Below, piece after piece: positions 1 to 11,365 of a DNA stretch of 64,000 bases. How positions within the stretch are numbered: the first letter of the stretch is position 1; each line of letters begins with the position of its first letter. The stretch spans positions 16,001 to 80,000 of the forward strand of contig JAWZYU010000729.1 of the NCBI GenBank assembly GCA_038380435.1. The letters run 5' to 3'. The position numbers and the translations under genes are program-made. The DNA is from Ryuthela nishihirai (Eukaryota; Arthropoda; Arachnida; Araneae; Heptathelidae). The notes under the pieces are model-generated. The model saw nothing but the letters and a program-made list of their open reading frames with translations. It was not told where the DNA came from and searched no databases.

Positions 1-729
1 ATGCCTGACGACTCCAACACGCGCACCGAAATATCTCGTCATAAAAACCCCCACAAAAACGCCCCAGGACCCCAACACACCCAACAAAACACCCGAAACC
101 CAAACACACTCACCGAAACGCCCCCAGAACCAAACATGCCGACCAAAAAGGCCTCAGGACCCGAACACGCCGAACAAAACGCCTCAGACAAAACAAGCCC
201 ACCAAAACGCCCCAGGACTCCAACACGTGCACCAAAACGCCCCAGAACCCCAACACGCCCAACAAAACTCCCCAGACCCAAACACGCTCACCGAAACGCC
301 CCCAGACCCAAACACACCCACCAAAACGCCCCAGTCCCAAACACGCCCAACAAAATATTCCCCCACACCAGCCTACCAAAACGCCACCAGACCCAAACAT
401 GGCCACCAAAAAGGCCCCAGGATCCGAACATGCCGACCAAAACGCCCCAGAACCAAACAAGCCCACCAAAATGCCCGACTCCAACACGCGCACCGAAACA
501 CCTCGTCATAAAAACGCCCACCAAAACGCCCCAGGGCCCAACACGCCCAACAAAACACCCCAGACCCAAACACGCTCACTGAAACGCCCCCAGACCCAAA
601 CACGCCCACCAAAACGCCCCCAGTCCCAAACACGCCCAACAAAACATTCCCCCAGATCAGCCTACGAAAACGCCCCCAGACACAAACATGCTCACAAAAA
701 GTCCCTAGGACCCGAACACGCCGAGTGAA
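1..729. repeat. 759-bp unit, cut by window start (lacks first 29 bases)
   Basis: This is the reference unit. Alpha starts at CTCGTCATA (35) and runs to GTGCACC (233). Beta runs 234-501 and gamma starts at 502. Landmarks: a CACGTG site at 224-229, GGATCC at 420-425 and CCTAGG at 704-709. It carries the N-type alpha (CCCGAAACCC), C at 338 in beta, and the plain gamma with no 60-bp duplication. Confidence 0.95.
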
Positions 730-793
730 ATGCCCCCAGACCCAAACAAGCCCACCAGAATGCCTGACGACTCCAACACGCGCACCGAAATAT

Positions 794-992
794 CTCGTCA
801 TAAAAACCCCCACAAAAACGCCCCAGGACCCCAACACACCCAACAAAACACCCGAGACCCAAACACACTCACCGAAACGCCCCCAGAACCAAACATGCCG
901 ACCAAAAAGGCCTCAGGACCCGAACACGCCGAACAAAACGCCTCAGACAAAACAAGCCCACCAAAACGCCCCAGGACTCCAACACGTGCACC
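794..992. repeat. Alpha subunit (reference copy, 199 bp)
   Basis: Alpha is a shortened version of the ten-monomer subunit. It starts at CTCGTCATAAAAACCCCC and ends at the CACGTGCACC motif. Compared with beta it lacks 85 bp, about three monomers, joined at 887/888 between CCCCCAGA and ACCAAACATG. It also lacks about 30 bp at its right end, where alpha runs straight into beta. It contains AGGCCT and the only CACGTG of the unit. Alpha occurs in every unit type, about 86 times in the window. Confidence 0.85.
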
Positions 993-1260
993 AAAACGCC
1001 CCAGAACCCCAACACGCCCAACAAAACTCCCCAGACCCAAACACGCTCACCGAAACGCCCCCAGACCCAAACACACCCACCAAAACGCCCCAGTCCCAAA
1101 CACGCCCAACAAAATATTCCCCCACACCAGCCTACCAAAACGCCACCAGACCCAAACATGGCCACCAAAAAGGCCCCAGGATCCGAACATGCCGACCAAA
1201 ACGCCCCAGAACCAAACAAGCCCACCAAAATGCCCGACTCCAACACGCGCACCGAAACAC
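993..1260. repeat. Beta subunit (reference copy, 268 bp)
   Basis: Beta starts just after GTGCACC and ends just before the next CTCGTCATA. It contains AATATT followed by CCCCCACACCAGCC, the CAAACATGGCC monomer and GGATCC. Its left end is missing about 23-30 bp relative to the copies in the two 1,077-bp units. A C/G variant (AGTCCC or AGTCCG) splits beta copies across the array into two classes. Confidence 0.85.
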
Positions 1261-1612
1261 CTCGTCATAAAAACGCCCACCAAAACGCCCCAGGGCCCAA
1301 CACGCCCAACAAAACACCCCAGACCCAAACACGCTCACTGAAACGCCCCCAGACCCAAACACGCCCACCAAAACGCCCCCAGTCGCAAACACGCCCAACA
1401 AAACATTCCCCCAGATCAACCTACGAAAACGCCCTCAGACACAAACATGCTCACAAAAAGTCCCTAGGACCCGAACACGCCGAGTGAAATGCCCCCAGAC
1501 ACAAACATGCTCACAAAAAGTCCCTAGGACCCGAACACGCCGAGTGAAATGCCCCCAGACCCAAACAAGCCCACCAAAATGCCTGACGACTCCAACACGC
1601 GCACCGAAATAT
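1261..1612. repeat. Gamma subunit with 60-bp duplication (352 bp)
   Basis: Gamma starts at CTCGTCATAAAAACGCCC, contains GGGCCC, and ends before the next alpha. Without the duplication it is 292 bp, matching the beta and beta' lengths of about 290 bp. Gamma holds the CCCTAGG-bearing monomer pair that is doubled in 819-bp units. Confidence 0.88.
1436..1555. repeat. 60-bp perfect tandem duplication inside gamma
   Basis: Copy 1 is 1436-1495 and copy 2 is 1496-1555. The two are identical, each carrying CAGACACAAACATGC, CCTAGG and GAGTGAAATG. This duplication alone turns a 759-bp unit into an 819-bp unit. It recurs 25 times, always ending 6 bases past the boundaries at 1549, 2368, 4470, 6572, 8909, 9728, 10547, 11366, 12709, 13528, 15106, 17443, 18262, 19081, 23225, 25327, 26146, 27724, 29067, 35253, 36596, 38698, 40276, 44429 and 48627. 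Confidence 0.96.
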
Positions 1613-2367
1613 CTCGTCATAAAAACCCCCACAAAAACGCCCCAGGACCCCAACACACCCAACAAAACACCCGAAACCCAAACACACTCACCGAAACGCC
1701 CCCAGAACCAAACATGCCGACCAAAAAGGCCTCAGGACCCGAACACGCCGAACAAAACGCCTCAGACAAAACAAGCCCACCAAAACGCCCCAGGACTCCA
1801 ACACGTGCACCAAAACGCCCCAGAACCCCAACACGCCCAACAAAACTCCCCAGACCCAAACACGCTCACCGAAACGCCCCCAGACCCAAACACACCCACC
1901 AAAACGCCCCAGTCCCAAACACGCCCAACAAAACATTCCCCCACACCAACCTACCAAAACGCCACCAGACCCAAACATGGCCACCAAAAAGGCCCCAGGA
2001 TCCGAACATGCCGACCAAAACGCCCCAGAACCAAACAAGCCCACCAAAATGCCCGACTCCAACACGCGCACCGAAACACCTCGTCATAAAAACGCCCACC
2101 AAAACGCCCCAGGGCCCAACACGCCCAACAAAATACCCCAGACCCAAACACGCTCACTGAAACGCCCCCAGACCCAAACACGCCCACCAAAACGCCCCCA
2201 GTCGCAAACACGCCCAACAAAACATTCCCCCAGATCAACCTACGAAAACGCCCTCAGACACAAACATGCTCACAAAAAGTCCCTAGGACCCGAACACGCC
2301 GAGTGAAATGCCCCCAGACACAAACATGCTCACAAAAAGTCCCTAGGACCCGAACACGCCGAGTGAA

Positions 2368-3126
2368 ATGCCCCCAGACCCAAACAAGCCCACCAAAATG
2401 CCTGACGACTCCAACACGCGCACCGAAATATCTCGTCATAAAAACCCCCACAAAAACGCCCCAGGACCCCAACACACCCAACAAAACACCCGAAACCCAA
2501 ACACACTCACCGAAACGCCCCCAGAACCAAACATGCCGACCAAAAAGGCCTCAGGACCCGAACACGCCGAACAAAACGCCTCAGACAAAACAAGCCCACC
2601 AAAACGCCCCAGGACTCCAACACGTGCACCAAAACGCCCCAGAACCCCAACACGCCCAACAAAACTCCCCAGACCCAAACACGCTCACCGAAACGCCCCC
2701 AGACCCAAACACACCCACCAAAACGCCCCAGTCCCAAACACGCCCAACAAAATATTCCCCCACACCAGCCTACCAAAACGCCACCAGACCCAAACATGGC
2801 CACCAAAAAGGCCCCAGGATCCGAACATGCCGACCAAAACGCCCCAGAACCAAACAAGCCCACCAAAATGCCCGACTCCAACACGCGCACCGAAACACCT
2901 CGTCATAAAAACGCCCACCAAAACGCCCCAGGGCCCAACACGCCCAACAAAACACCCCAGACCCAAACACGCTCACTGAAACGCCCCCAGACCCAAACAC
3001 GCCCACCAAAACGCCCCCAGTCCCAAACACGCCCAACAAAACATTCCCCCAGATCAGCCTACGAAAACGCCCCCAGACACAAACATGCTCACAAAAAGTC
3101 CCTAGGACCCGAACACGCCGAGTGAA
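2368..3126. repeat. 759-bp unit
   Basis: Plain alpha-beta-gamma unit of the K/N haplotype (CCAAAATGCC at the start, CCCGAAACCC in alpha). Its gamma lacks the 60-bp duplication and carries AGTCCC and AGATCAGC. Confidence 0.95.
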
Positions 3127-6100
3127 ATGCCCCCAGACCCAAACAAGCCCACCAGAATGCCTGACGACTCCAACACGCGCACCGAAATATCTCGTCATAA
3201 AAACCCCCACAAAAACGCCCCAGGACCCCAACACACCCAACAAAACACCCGAGACCCAAACACACTCACCGAAACGCCCCCAGAACCAAACATGCCGACC
3301 AAAAAGGCCTCAGGACCCGAACACGCCGAACAAAACGCCTCAGACAAAACAAGCCCACCAAAACGCCCCAGGACTCCAACACGTGCACCAAAACGCCCCA
3401 GAACCCCAACACGCCCAACAAAACTCCCCAGACCCAAACACGCTCACCGAAACGCCCCCAGACCCAAACACACCCACCAAAACGCCCCAGTCCCAAACAC
3501 GCCCAACAAAATATTCCCCCACACCAGCCTACCAAAACGCCACCAGACCCAAACATGGCCACCAAAAAGGCCCCAGGATCCGAACATGCCGACCAAAACG
3601 CCCCAGAACCAAACAAGCCCACCAAAATGCCCGACTCCAACACGCGCACCGAAACACCTCGTCATAAAAACGCCCACCAAAACGCCCCAGGGCCCAACAC
3701 GCCCAACAAAACACCCCAGACCCAAACACGCTCACTGAAACGCCCCAGACCCCAACACACCCAACAAAACACCCGAGACCCAAACACGCTCACCGAAACG
3801 CCCCCAGAACCAAACATGCCGACCAAAAAGGCCTCAGGACCCGAACACGCCGAACAAAACGCCTCAGACAAAACAAGCCCACCAAAACGCCCCAGGACTC
3901 CAACACGTGCACCAAAACGCCCCAGAACCCCAACACGCCCAACAAAACTCCCCAGACCCAAACACGCTCACCGAAACGCCCCCAGACCCAAACACACCCA
4001 CCAAAACGCCCCAGTCCGAAACACGCCCAACAAAATATTCCCCCACACCAGCCTACCAAAACGCCACCAGACCCAAACATGGCCACCAAAAAGGCCCCAG
4101 GATCCGAACATGCCGACCAAAACGCCCCAGAACCAAACAAGCCCACCAAAATGCCCGACTCCAACACGCGCACCGAAACACCTCGTCATAAAAACGCCCA
4201 CCAAAACGCCCCAGGGCCCAACACGCCCAACAAAATACCCCAGACCCAAACACGCTCACTGAAACGCCCCCAGACCCAAACACGCCCACCAAAACGCCCC
4301 CAGTCGCAAACACGCCCAACAAAACATTCCCCCAGATCAACCTACGAAAACGCCCTCAGACACAAACATGCTCACAAAAAGTCCCTAGGACCCGAACACG
4401 CCGAGTGAAATGCCCCCAGACACAAACATGCTCACAAAAAGTCCCTAGGACCCGAACACGCCGAGTGAAATGCCCCCAGACCCAAACAAGCCCACCAAAA
4501 TGCCTGACGACTCCAACACGCGCACCGAAATATCTCGTCATAAAAACCCCCACAAAAACGCCCCAGGACCCCAACACACCCAACAAAACACCCGAAACCC
4601 AAACACACTCACCGAAACGCCCCCAGAACCAAACATGCCGACCAAAAAGGCCTCAGGACCCGAACACGCCGAACAAAACGCCTCAGACAAAACAAGCCCA
4701 CCAAAACGCCCCAGGACTCCAACACGTGCACCAAAACGCCCCAGAACCCCAACACGCCCAACAAAACTCCCCAGACCCAAACACGCTCACCGAAACGCCC
4801 CCAGACCCAAACACACCCACCAAAACGCCCCAGTCCCAAACACGCCCAACAAAATATTCCCCCACACCAGCCTACCAAAACGCCACCAGACCCAAACATG
4901 GCCACCAAAAAGGCCCCAGGATCCGAACATGCCGACCAAAACGCCCCAGAACCAAACAAGCCCACCAAAATGCCCGACTCCAACACGCGCACCGAAACAC
5001 CTCGTCATAAAAACGCCCACCAAAACGCCCCAGGGCCCAACACGCCCAACAAAACACCCCAGACCCAAACACGCTCACTGAAACGCCCCCAGACCCAAAC
5101 ACGCCCACCAAAACGCCCCCAGTCCCAAACACGCCCAACAAAACATTCCCCCAGATCAGCCTACGAAAACGCCCCCAGACACAAACATGCTCACAAAAAG
5201 TCCCTAGGACCCGAACACGCCGAGTGAAATGCCCCCAGACCCAAACAAGCCCACCAGAATGCCTGACGACTCCAACACGCGCACCGAAATATCTCGTCAT
5301 AAAAACCCCCACAAAAACGCCCCAGGACCCCAACACACCCAACAAAACACCCGAGACCCAAACACACTCACCGAAACGCCCCCAGAACCAAACATGCCGA
5401 CCAAAAAGGCCTCAGGACCCGAACACGCCGAACAAAACGCCTCAGACAAAACAAGCCCACCAAAACGCCCCAGGACTCCAACACGTGCACCAAAACGCCC
5501 CAGAACCCCAACACGCCCAACAAAACTCCCCAGACCCAAACACGCTCACCGAAACGCCCCCAGACCCAAACACACCCACCAAAACGCCCCAGTCCCAAAC
5601 ACGCCCAACAAAATATTCCCCCACACCAGCCTACCAAAACGCCACCAGACCCAAACATGGCCACCAAAAAGGCCCCAGGATCCGAACATGCCGACCAAAA
5701 CGCCCCAGAACCAAACAAGCCCACCAAAATGCCCGACTCCAACACGCGCACCGAAACACCTCGTCATAAAAACGCCCACCAAAACGCCCCAGGGCCCAAC
5801 ACGCCCAACAAAACACCCCAGACCCAAACACGCTCACTGAAACGCCCCAGACCCCAACACACCCAACAAAACACCCGAGACCCAAACACGCTCACCGAAA
5901 CGCCCCCAGAACCAAACATGCCGACCAAAAAGGCCTCAGGACCCGAACACGCCGAACAAAACGCCTCAGACAAAACAAGCCCACCAAAACGCCCCAGGAC
6001 TCCAACACGTGCACCAAAACGCCCCAGAACCCCAACACGCCCAACAAAACTCCCCAGACCCAAACACGCTCACCGAAACGCCCCCAGACCCAAACACACC

Positions 6101-7330
6101 CACCAAAACGCCCCAGTCCGAAACACGCCCAACAAAATATTCCCCCACACCAGCCTACCAAAACGCCACCAGACCCAAACATGGCCACCAAAAAGGCCCC
6201 AGGATCCGAACATGCCGACCAAAACGCCCCAGAACCAAACAAGCCCACCAAAATGCCCGACTCCAACACGCGCACCGAAACACCTCGTCATAAAAACGCC
6301 CACCAAAACGCCCCAGGGCCCAACACGCCCAACAAAATACCCCAGACCCAAACACGCTCACTGAAACGCCCCCAGACCCAAACACGCCCACCAAAACGCC
6401 CCCAGTCGCAAACACGCCCAACAAAACATTCCCCCAGATCAACCTACGAAAACGCCCTCAGACACAAACATGCTCACAAAAAGTCCCTAGGACCCGAACA
6501 CGCCGAGTGAAATGCCCCCAGACACAAACATGCTCACAAAAAGTCCCTAGGACCCGAACACGCCGAGTGAAATGCCCCCAGACCCAAACAAGCCCACCAA
6601 AATGCCTGACGACTCCAACACGCGCACCGAAATATCTCGTCATAAAAACCCCCACAAAAACGCCCCAGGACCCCAACACACCCAACAAAACACCCGAAAC
6701 CCAAACACACTCACCGAAACGCCCCCAGAACCAAACATGCCGACCAAAAAGGCCTCAGGACCCGAACACGCCGAACAAAACGCCTCAGACAAAACAAGCC
6801 CACCAAAACGCCCCAGGACTCCAACACGTGCACCAAAACGCCCCAGAACCCCAACACGCCCAACAAAACTCCCCAGACCCAAACACGCTCACCGAAACGC
6901 CCCCAGACCCAAACACACCCACCAAAACGCCCCAGTCCCAAACACGCCCAACAAAATATTCCCCCACACCAGCCTACCAAAACGCCACCAGACCCAAACA
7001 TGGCCACCAAAAAGGCCCCAGGATCCGAACATGCCGACCAAAACGCCCCAGAACCAAACAAGCCCACCAAAATGCCCGACTCCAACACGCGCACCGAAAC
7101 ACCTCGTCATAAAAACGCCCACCAAAACGCCCCAGGGCCCAACACGCCCAACAAAACACCCCAGACCCAAACACGCTCACTGAAACGCCCCCAGACCCAA
7201 ACACGCCCACCAAAACGCCCCCAGTCCCAAACACGCCCAACAAAACATTCCCCCAGATCAGCCTACGAAAACGCCCCCAGACACAAACATGCTCACAAAA
7301 AGTCCCTAGGACCCGAACACGCCGAGTGAA
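3127..7330. repeat. Two tandem 2,102-bp blocks, each 524+819+759
   Basis: Blocks are 3127-5228 and 5229-7330. Each holds a 524-bp deletion unit, an 819-bp unit and a 759-bp unit (the 759s start at 4470 and 6572). The diagnostic bases agree at every site I compared, so the whole block was duplicated as a unit. The same pattern recurs at 21882-23983 and 37355-39456. Confidence 0.93.
3741..3755. other. 235-bp deletion junction defining the 524-bp units
   Basis: Gamma sequence (CTCACTGAAACGCCCC) is joined directly to alpha sequence (AGACCCCAACACACCC). Relative to a 759-bp unit, 235 bp are lost, including the CCTAGG monomers, the CTCGTCATA landmark and the alpha start. The join sits in shared ACGCCCC(C)AG sequence but has one C fewer than gamma and one G fewer than alpha. 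The same join occurs 24 times, near 3744, 5846, 11983, 20457, 22499, 24601, 28341, 31961, 34003, 34527, 35870, 37972, 43459, 47901, 51810, 52334, 53617, 54141, 54665, 56996, 59327, 59851, 62211 and 62735. Confidence 0.93.
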
Positions 7331-8089
7331 ATGCCCCCAGACCCAAACAAGCCCACCAAAATGCCTGACGACTCCAACACGCGCACCGAAATATCTCGTC
7401 ATAAAAACCCCCACAAAAACGCCCCAGGACCCCAACACACCCAACAAAACACCCGAAACCCAAACACACTCACCGAAACGCCCCCAGAACCAAACATGCC
7501 GACCAAAAAGGCCTCAGGACCCGAACACGCCGAACAAAACGCCTCAGACAAAACAAGCCCACCAAAACGCCCCAGGACTCCAACACGTGCACCAAAACGC
7601 CCCAGAACCCCAACACGCCCAACAAAACTCCCCAGACCCAAACACGCTCACCGAAACGCCCCCAGACCCAAACACACCCACCAAAACGCCCCAGTCCCAA
7701 ACACGCCCAACAAAATATTCCCCCACACCAGCCTACCAAAACGCCACCAGACCCAAACATGGCCACCAAAAAGGCCCCAGGATCCGAACATGCCGACCAA
7801 AACGCCCCAGAACCAAACAAGCCCACCAAAATGCCCGACTCCAACACGCGCACCGAAACACCTCGTCATAAAAACGCCCACCAAAACGCCCCAGGGCCCA
7901 ACACGCCCAACAAAACACCCCAGACCCAAACACGCTCACTGAAACGCCCCCAGACCCAAACACGCCCACCAAAACGCCCCCAGTCCCAAACACGCCCAAC
8001 AAAACATTCCCCCAGATCAGCCTACGAAAACGCCCCCAGACACAAACATGCTCACAAAAAGTCCCTAGGACCCGAACACGCCGAGTGAA
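7331..8089. repeat. 759-bp unit (K/N after a plain gamma)
   Basis: Plain unit whose start is K/N although the unit before it has a plain gamma. Most plain gammas are followed by R/D starts, so this boundary is a likely past crossover. Confidence 0.93.
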
Positions 8090-11000
8090 ATGCCCCCAGA
8101 CCCAAACAAGCCCACCAGAATGCCTGACGACTCCAACACGCGCACCGAAATATCTCGTCATAAAAACCCCCACAAAAACGCCCCAGGACCCCAACACACC
8201 CAACAAAACACCCGAGACCCAAACACACTCACCGAAACGCCCCCAGAACCAAACATGCCGACCAAAAAGGCCTCAGGACCCGAACACGCCGAACAAAACG
8301 CCTCAGACAAAACAAGCCCACCAAAACGCCCCAGGACTCCAACACGTGCACCAAAACGCCCCAGAACCCCAACACGCCCAACAAAACTCCCCAGACCCAA
8401 ACACGCTCACCGAAACGCCCCCAGACCCAAACACACCCACCAAAACGCCCCAGTCCGAAACACGCCCAACAAAATATTCCCCCACACCAGCCTACCAAAA
8501 CGCCACCAGACCCAAACATGGCCACCAAAAAGGCCCCAGGATCCGAACATGCCGACCAAAACGCCCCAGAACCAAACAAGCCCACCAAAATGCCCGACTC
8601 CAACACGCGCACCGAAACACCTCGTCATAAAAACGCCCACCAAAACGCCCCAGGGCCCAACACGCCCAACAAAATACCCCAGACCCAAACACGCTCACTG
8701 AAACGCCCCCAGACCCAAACACGCCCACCAAAACGCCCCCAGTCGCAAACACGCCCAACAAAACATTCCCCCAGATCAACCTACGAAAACGCCCTCAGAC
8801 ACAAACATGCTCACAAAAAGTCCCTAGGACCCGAACACGCCGAGTGAAATGCCCCCAGACACAAACATGCTCACAAAAAGTCCCTAGGACCCGAACACGC
8901 CGAGTGAAATGCCCCCAGACCCAAACAAGCCCACCAGAATGCCTGACGACTCCAACACGCGCACCGAAATATCTCGTCATAAAAACCCCCACAAAAACGC
9001 CCCAGGACCCCAACACACCCAACAAAACACCCGAGACCCAAACACACTCACCGAAACGCCCCCAGAACCAAACATGCCGACCAAAAAGGCCTCAGGACCC
9101 GAACACGCCGAACAAAACGCCTCAGACAAAACAAGCCCACCAAAACGCCCCAGGACTCCAACACGTGCACCAAAACGCCCCAGAACCCCAACACGCCCAA
9201 CAAAACTCCCCAGACCCAAACACGCTCACCGAAACGCCCCCAGACCCAAACACACCCACCAAAACGCCCCAGTCCCAAACACGCCCAACAAAATATTCCC
9301 CCACACCAGCCTACCAAAACGCCACCAGACCCAAACATGGCCACCAAAAAGGCCCCAGGATCCGAACATGCCGACCAAAACGCCCCAGAACCAAACAAGC
9401 CCACCAAAATGCCCGACTCCAACACGCGCACCGAAACACCTCGTCATAAAAACGCCCACCAAAACGCCCCAGGGCCCAACACGCCCAACAAAATACCCCA
9501 GACCCAAACACGCTCACTGAAACGCCCCCAGACCCAAACACGCCCACCAAAACGCCCCCAGTCGCAAACACGCCCAACAAAACATTCCCCCAGATCAACC
9601 TACGAAAACGCCCTCAGACACAAACATGCTCACAAAAAGTCCCTAGGACCCGAACACGCCGAGTGAAATGCCCCCAGACACAAACATGCTCACAAAAAGT
9701 CCCTAGGACCCGAACACGCCGAGTGAAATGCCCCCAGACCCAAACAAGCCCACCAAAATGCCTGACGACTCCAACACGCGCACCGAAATATCTCGTCATA
9801 AAAACCCCCACAAAAACGCCCCAGGACCCCAACACACCCAACAAAACACCCGAAACCCAAACACACTCACCGAAACGCCCCCAGAACCAAACATGCCGAC
9901 CAAAAAGGCCTCAGGACCCGAACACGCCGAACAAAACGCCTCAGACAAAACAAGCCCACCAAAACGCCCCAGGACTCCAACACGTGCACCAAAACGCCCC
10001 AGAACCCCAACACGCCCAACAAAACTCCCCAGACCCAAACACGCTCACCGAAACGCCCCCAGACCCAAACACACCCACCAAAACGCCCCAGTCCCAAACA
10101 CGCCCAACAAAATATTCCCCCACACCAGCCTACCAAAACGCCACCAGACCCAAACATGGCCACCAAAAAGGCCCCAGGATCCGAACATGCCGACCAAAAC
10201 GCCCCAGAACCAAACAAGCCCACCAAAATGCCCGACTCCAACACGCGCACCGAAACACCTCGTCATAAAAACGCCCACCAAAACGCCCCAGGGCCCAACA
10301 CGCCCAACAAAATACCCCAGACCCAAACACGCTCACTGAAACGCCCCCAGACCCAAACACGCCCACCAAAACGCCCCCAGTCGCAAACACGCCCAACAAA
10401 ACATTCCCCCAGATCAACCTACGAAAACGCCCTCAGACACAAACATGCTCACAAAAAGTCCCTAGGACCCGAACACGCCGAGTGAAATGCCCCCAGACAC
10501 AAACATGCTCACAAAAAGTCCCTAGGACCCGAACACGCCGAGTGAAATGCCCCCAGACCCAAACAAGCCCACCAAAATGCCTGACGACTCCAACACGCGC
10601 ACCGAAATATCTCGTCATAAAAACCCCCACAAAAACGCCCCAGGACCCCAACACACCCAACAAAACACCCGAAACCCAAACACACTCACCGAAACGCCCC
10701 CAGAACCAAACATGCCGACCAAAAAGGCCTCAGGACCCGAACACGCCGAACAAAACGCCTCAGACAAAACAAGCCCACCAAAACGCCCCAGGACTCCAAC
10801 ACGTGCACCAAAACGCCCCAGAACCCCAACACGCCCAACAAAACTCCCCAGACCCAAACACGCTCACCGAAACGCCCCCAGACCCAAACACACCCACCAA
10901 AACGCCCCAGTCCGAAACACGCCCAACAAAATATTCCCCCACACCAGCCTACCAAAACGCCACCAGACCCAAACATGGCCACCAAAAAGGCCCCAGGATC

Positions 11001-11365
11001 CGAACATGCCGACCAAAACGCCCCAGAACCAAACAAGCCCACCAAAATGCCCGACTCCAACACGCGCACCGAAACACCTCGTCATAAAAACGCCCACCAA
11101 AACGCCCCAGGGCCCAACACGCCCAACAAAATACCCCAGACCCAAACACGCTCACTGAAACGCCCCCAGACCCAAACACGCCCACCAAAACGCCCCCAGT
11201 CGCAAACACGCCCAACAAAACATTCCCCCAGATCAACCTACGAAAACGCCCTCAGACACAAACATGCTCACAAAAAGTCCCTAGGACCCGAACACGCCGA
11301 GTGAAATGCCCCCAGACACAAACATGCTCACAAAAAGTCCCTAGGACCCGAACACGCCGAGTGAA
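8090..11365. repeat. Run of four 819-bp units
   Basis: Units start at 8090, 8909, 9728 and 10547. This is the longest uninterrupted run of the duplication type. The first two have R/D starts and the last two K/N. Beta carries the AGTCCG variant in the first and last and AGTCCC in the middle two, so the run is not a simple copy of one parent unit. Confidence 0.95.

Larger units (their letters stand above)
730..2367. repeat. Two 819-bp units (730-1548, 1549-2367)
   Basis: Both units carry the 60-bp gamma duplication. The first is mosaic: its gamma begins with the plain-type AAAACACCCC yet ends with the duplication-type bases (AGTCGC, AGATCAAC, GCCCTCAG). The second carries two beta'-like bases in beta (C at 1934, A at 1949) where all other beta copies I compared have T and G, suggesting a short gene conversion. 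Confidence 0.95.

Noticed and set aside
224..229. Promoter or regulatory call for the CACGTG motif
   Set aside because: No transcription unit or other promoter element lies nearby, so a six-base match in a satellite is not enough for a feature call.
110..493. Minus-strand frames rich in Gly, Val, Phe and Trp that could suggest membrane proteins
   Set aside because: The hydrophobic look comes from translating GGG/GTTTT repeats. The same string recurs in every unit with no start context or conservation beyond the DNA itself.
491..510. CENP-B box or other centromere-protein site
   Set aside because: I looked for the TTCG...CGGGA pattern on both strands of a full unit and found none. A centromeric role cannot be argued from sequence here.
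701..712. Telomeric repeat (CCCTAA/TTAGGG) suggested by TCCCTAGGACCC
   Set aside because: The motif is CCCTAGG, occurs only once or twice per unit, and is never a tandem hexamer.
1436..1555. CRISPR array
   Set aside because: There are no repeat-spacer alternations. The whole sequence is repeat, with no unique spacers and no cas genes.
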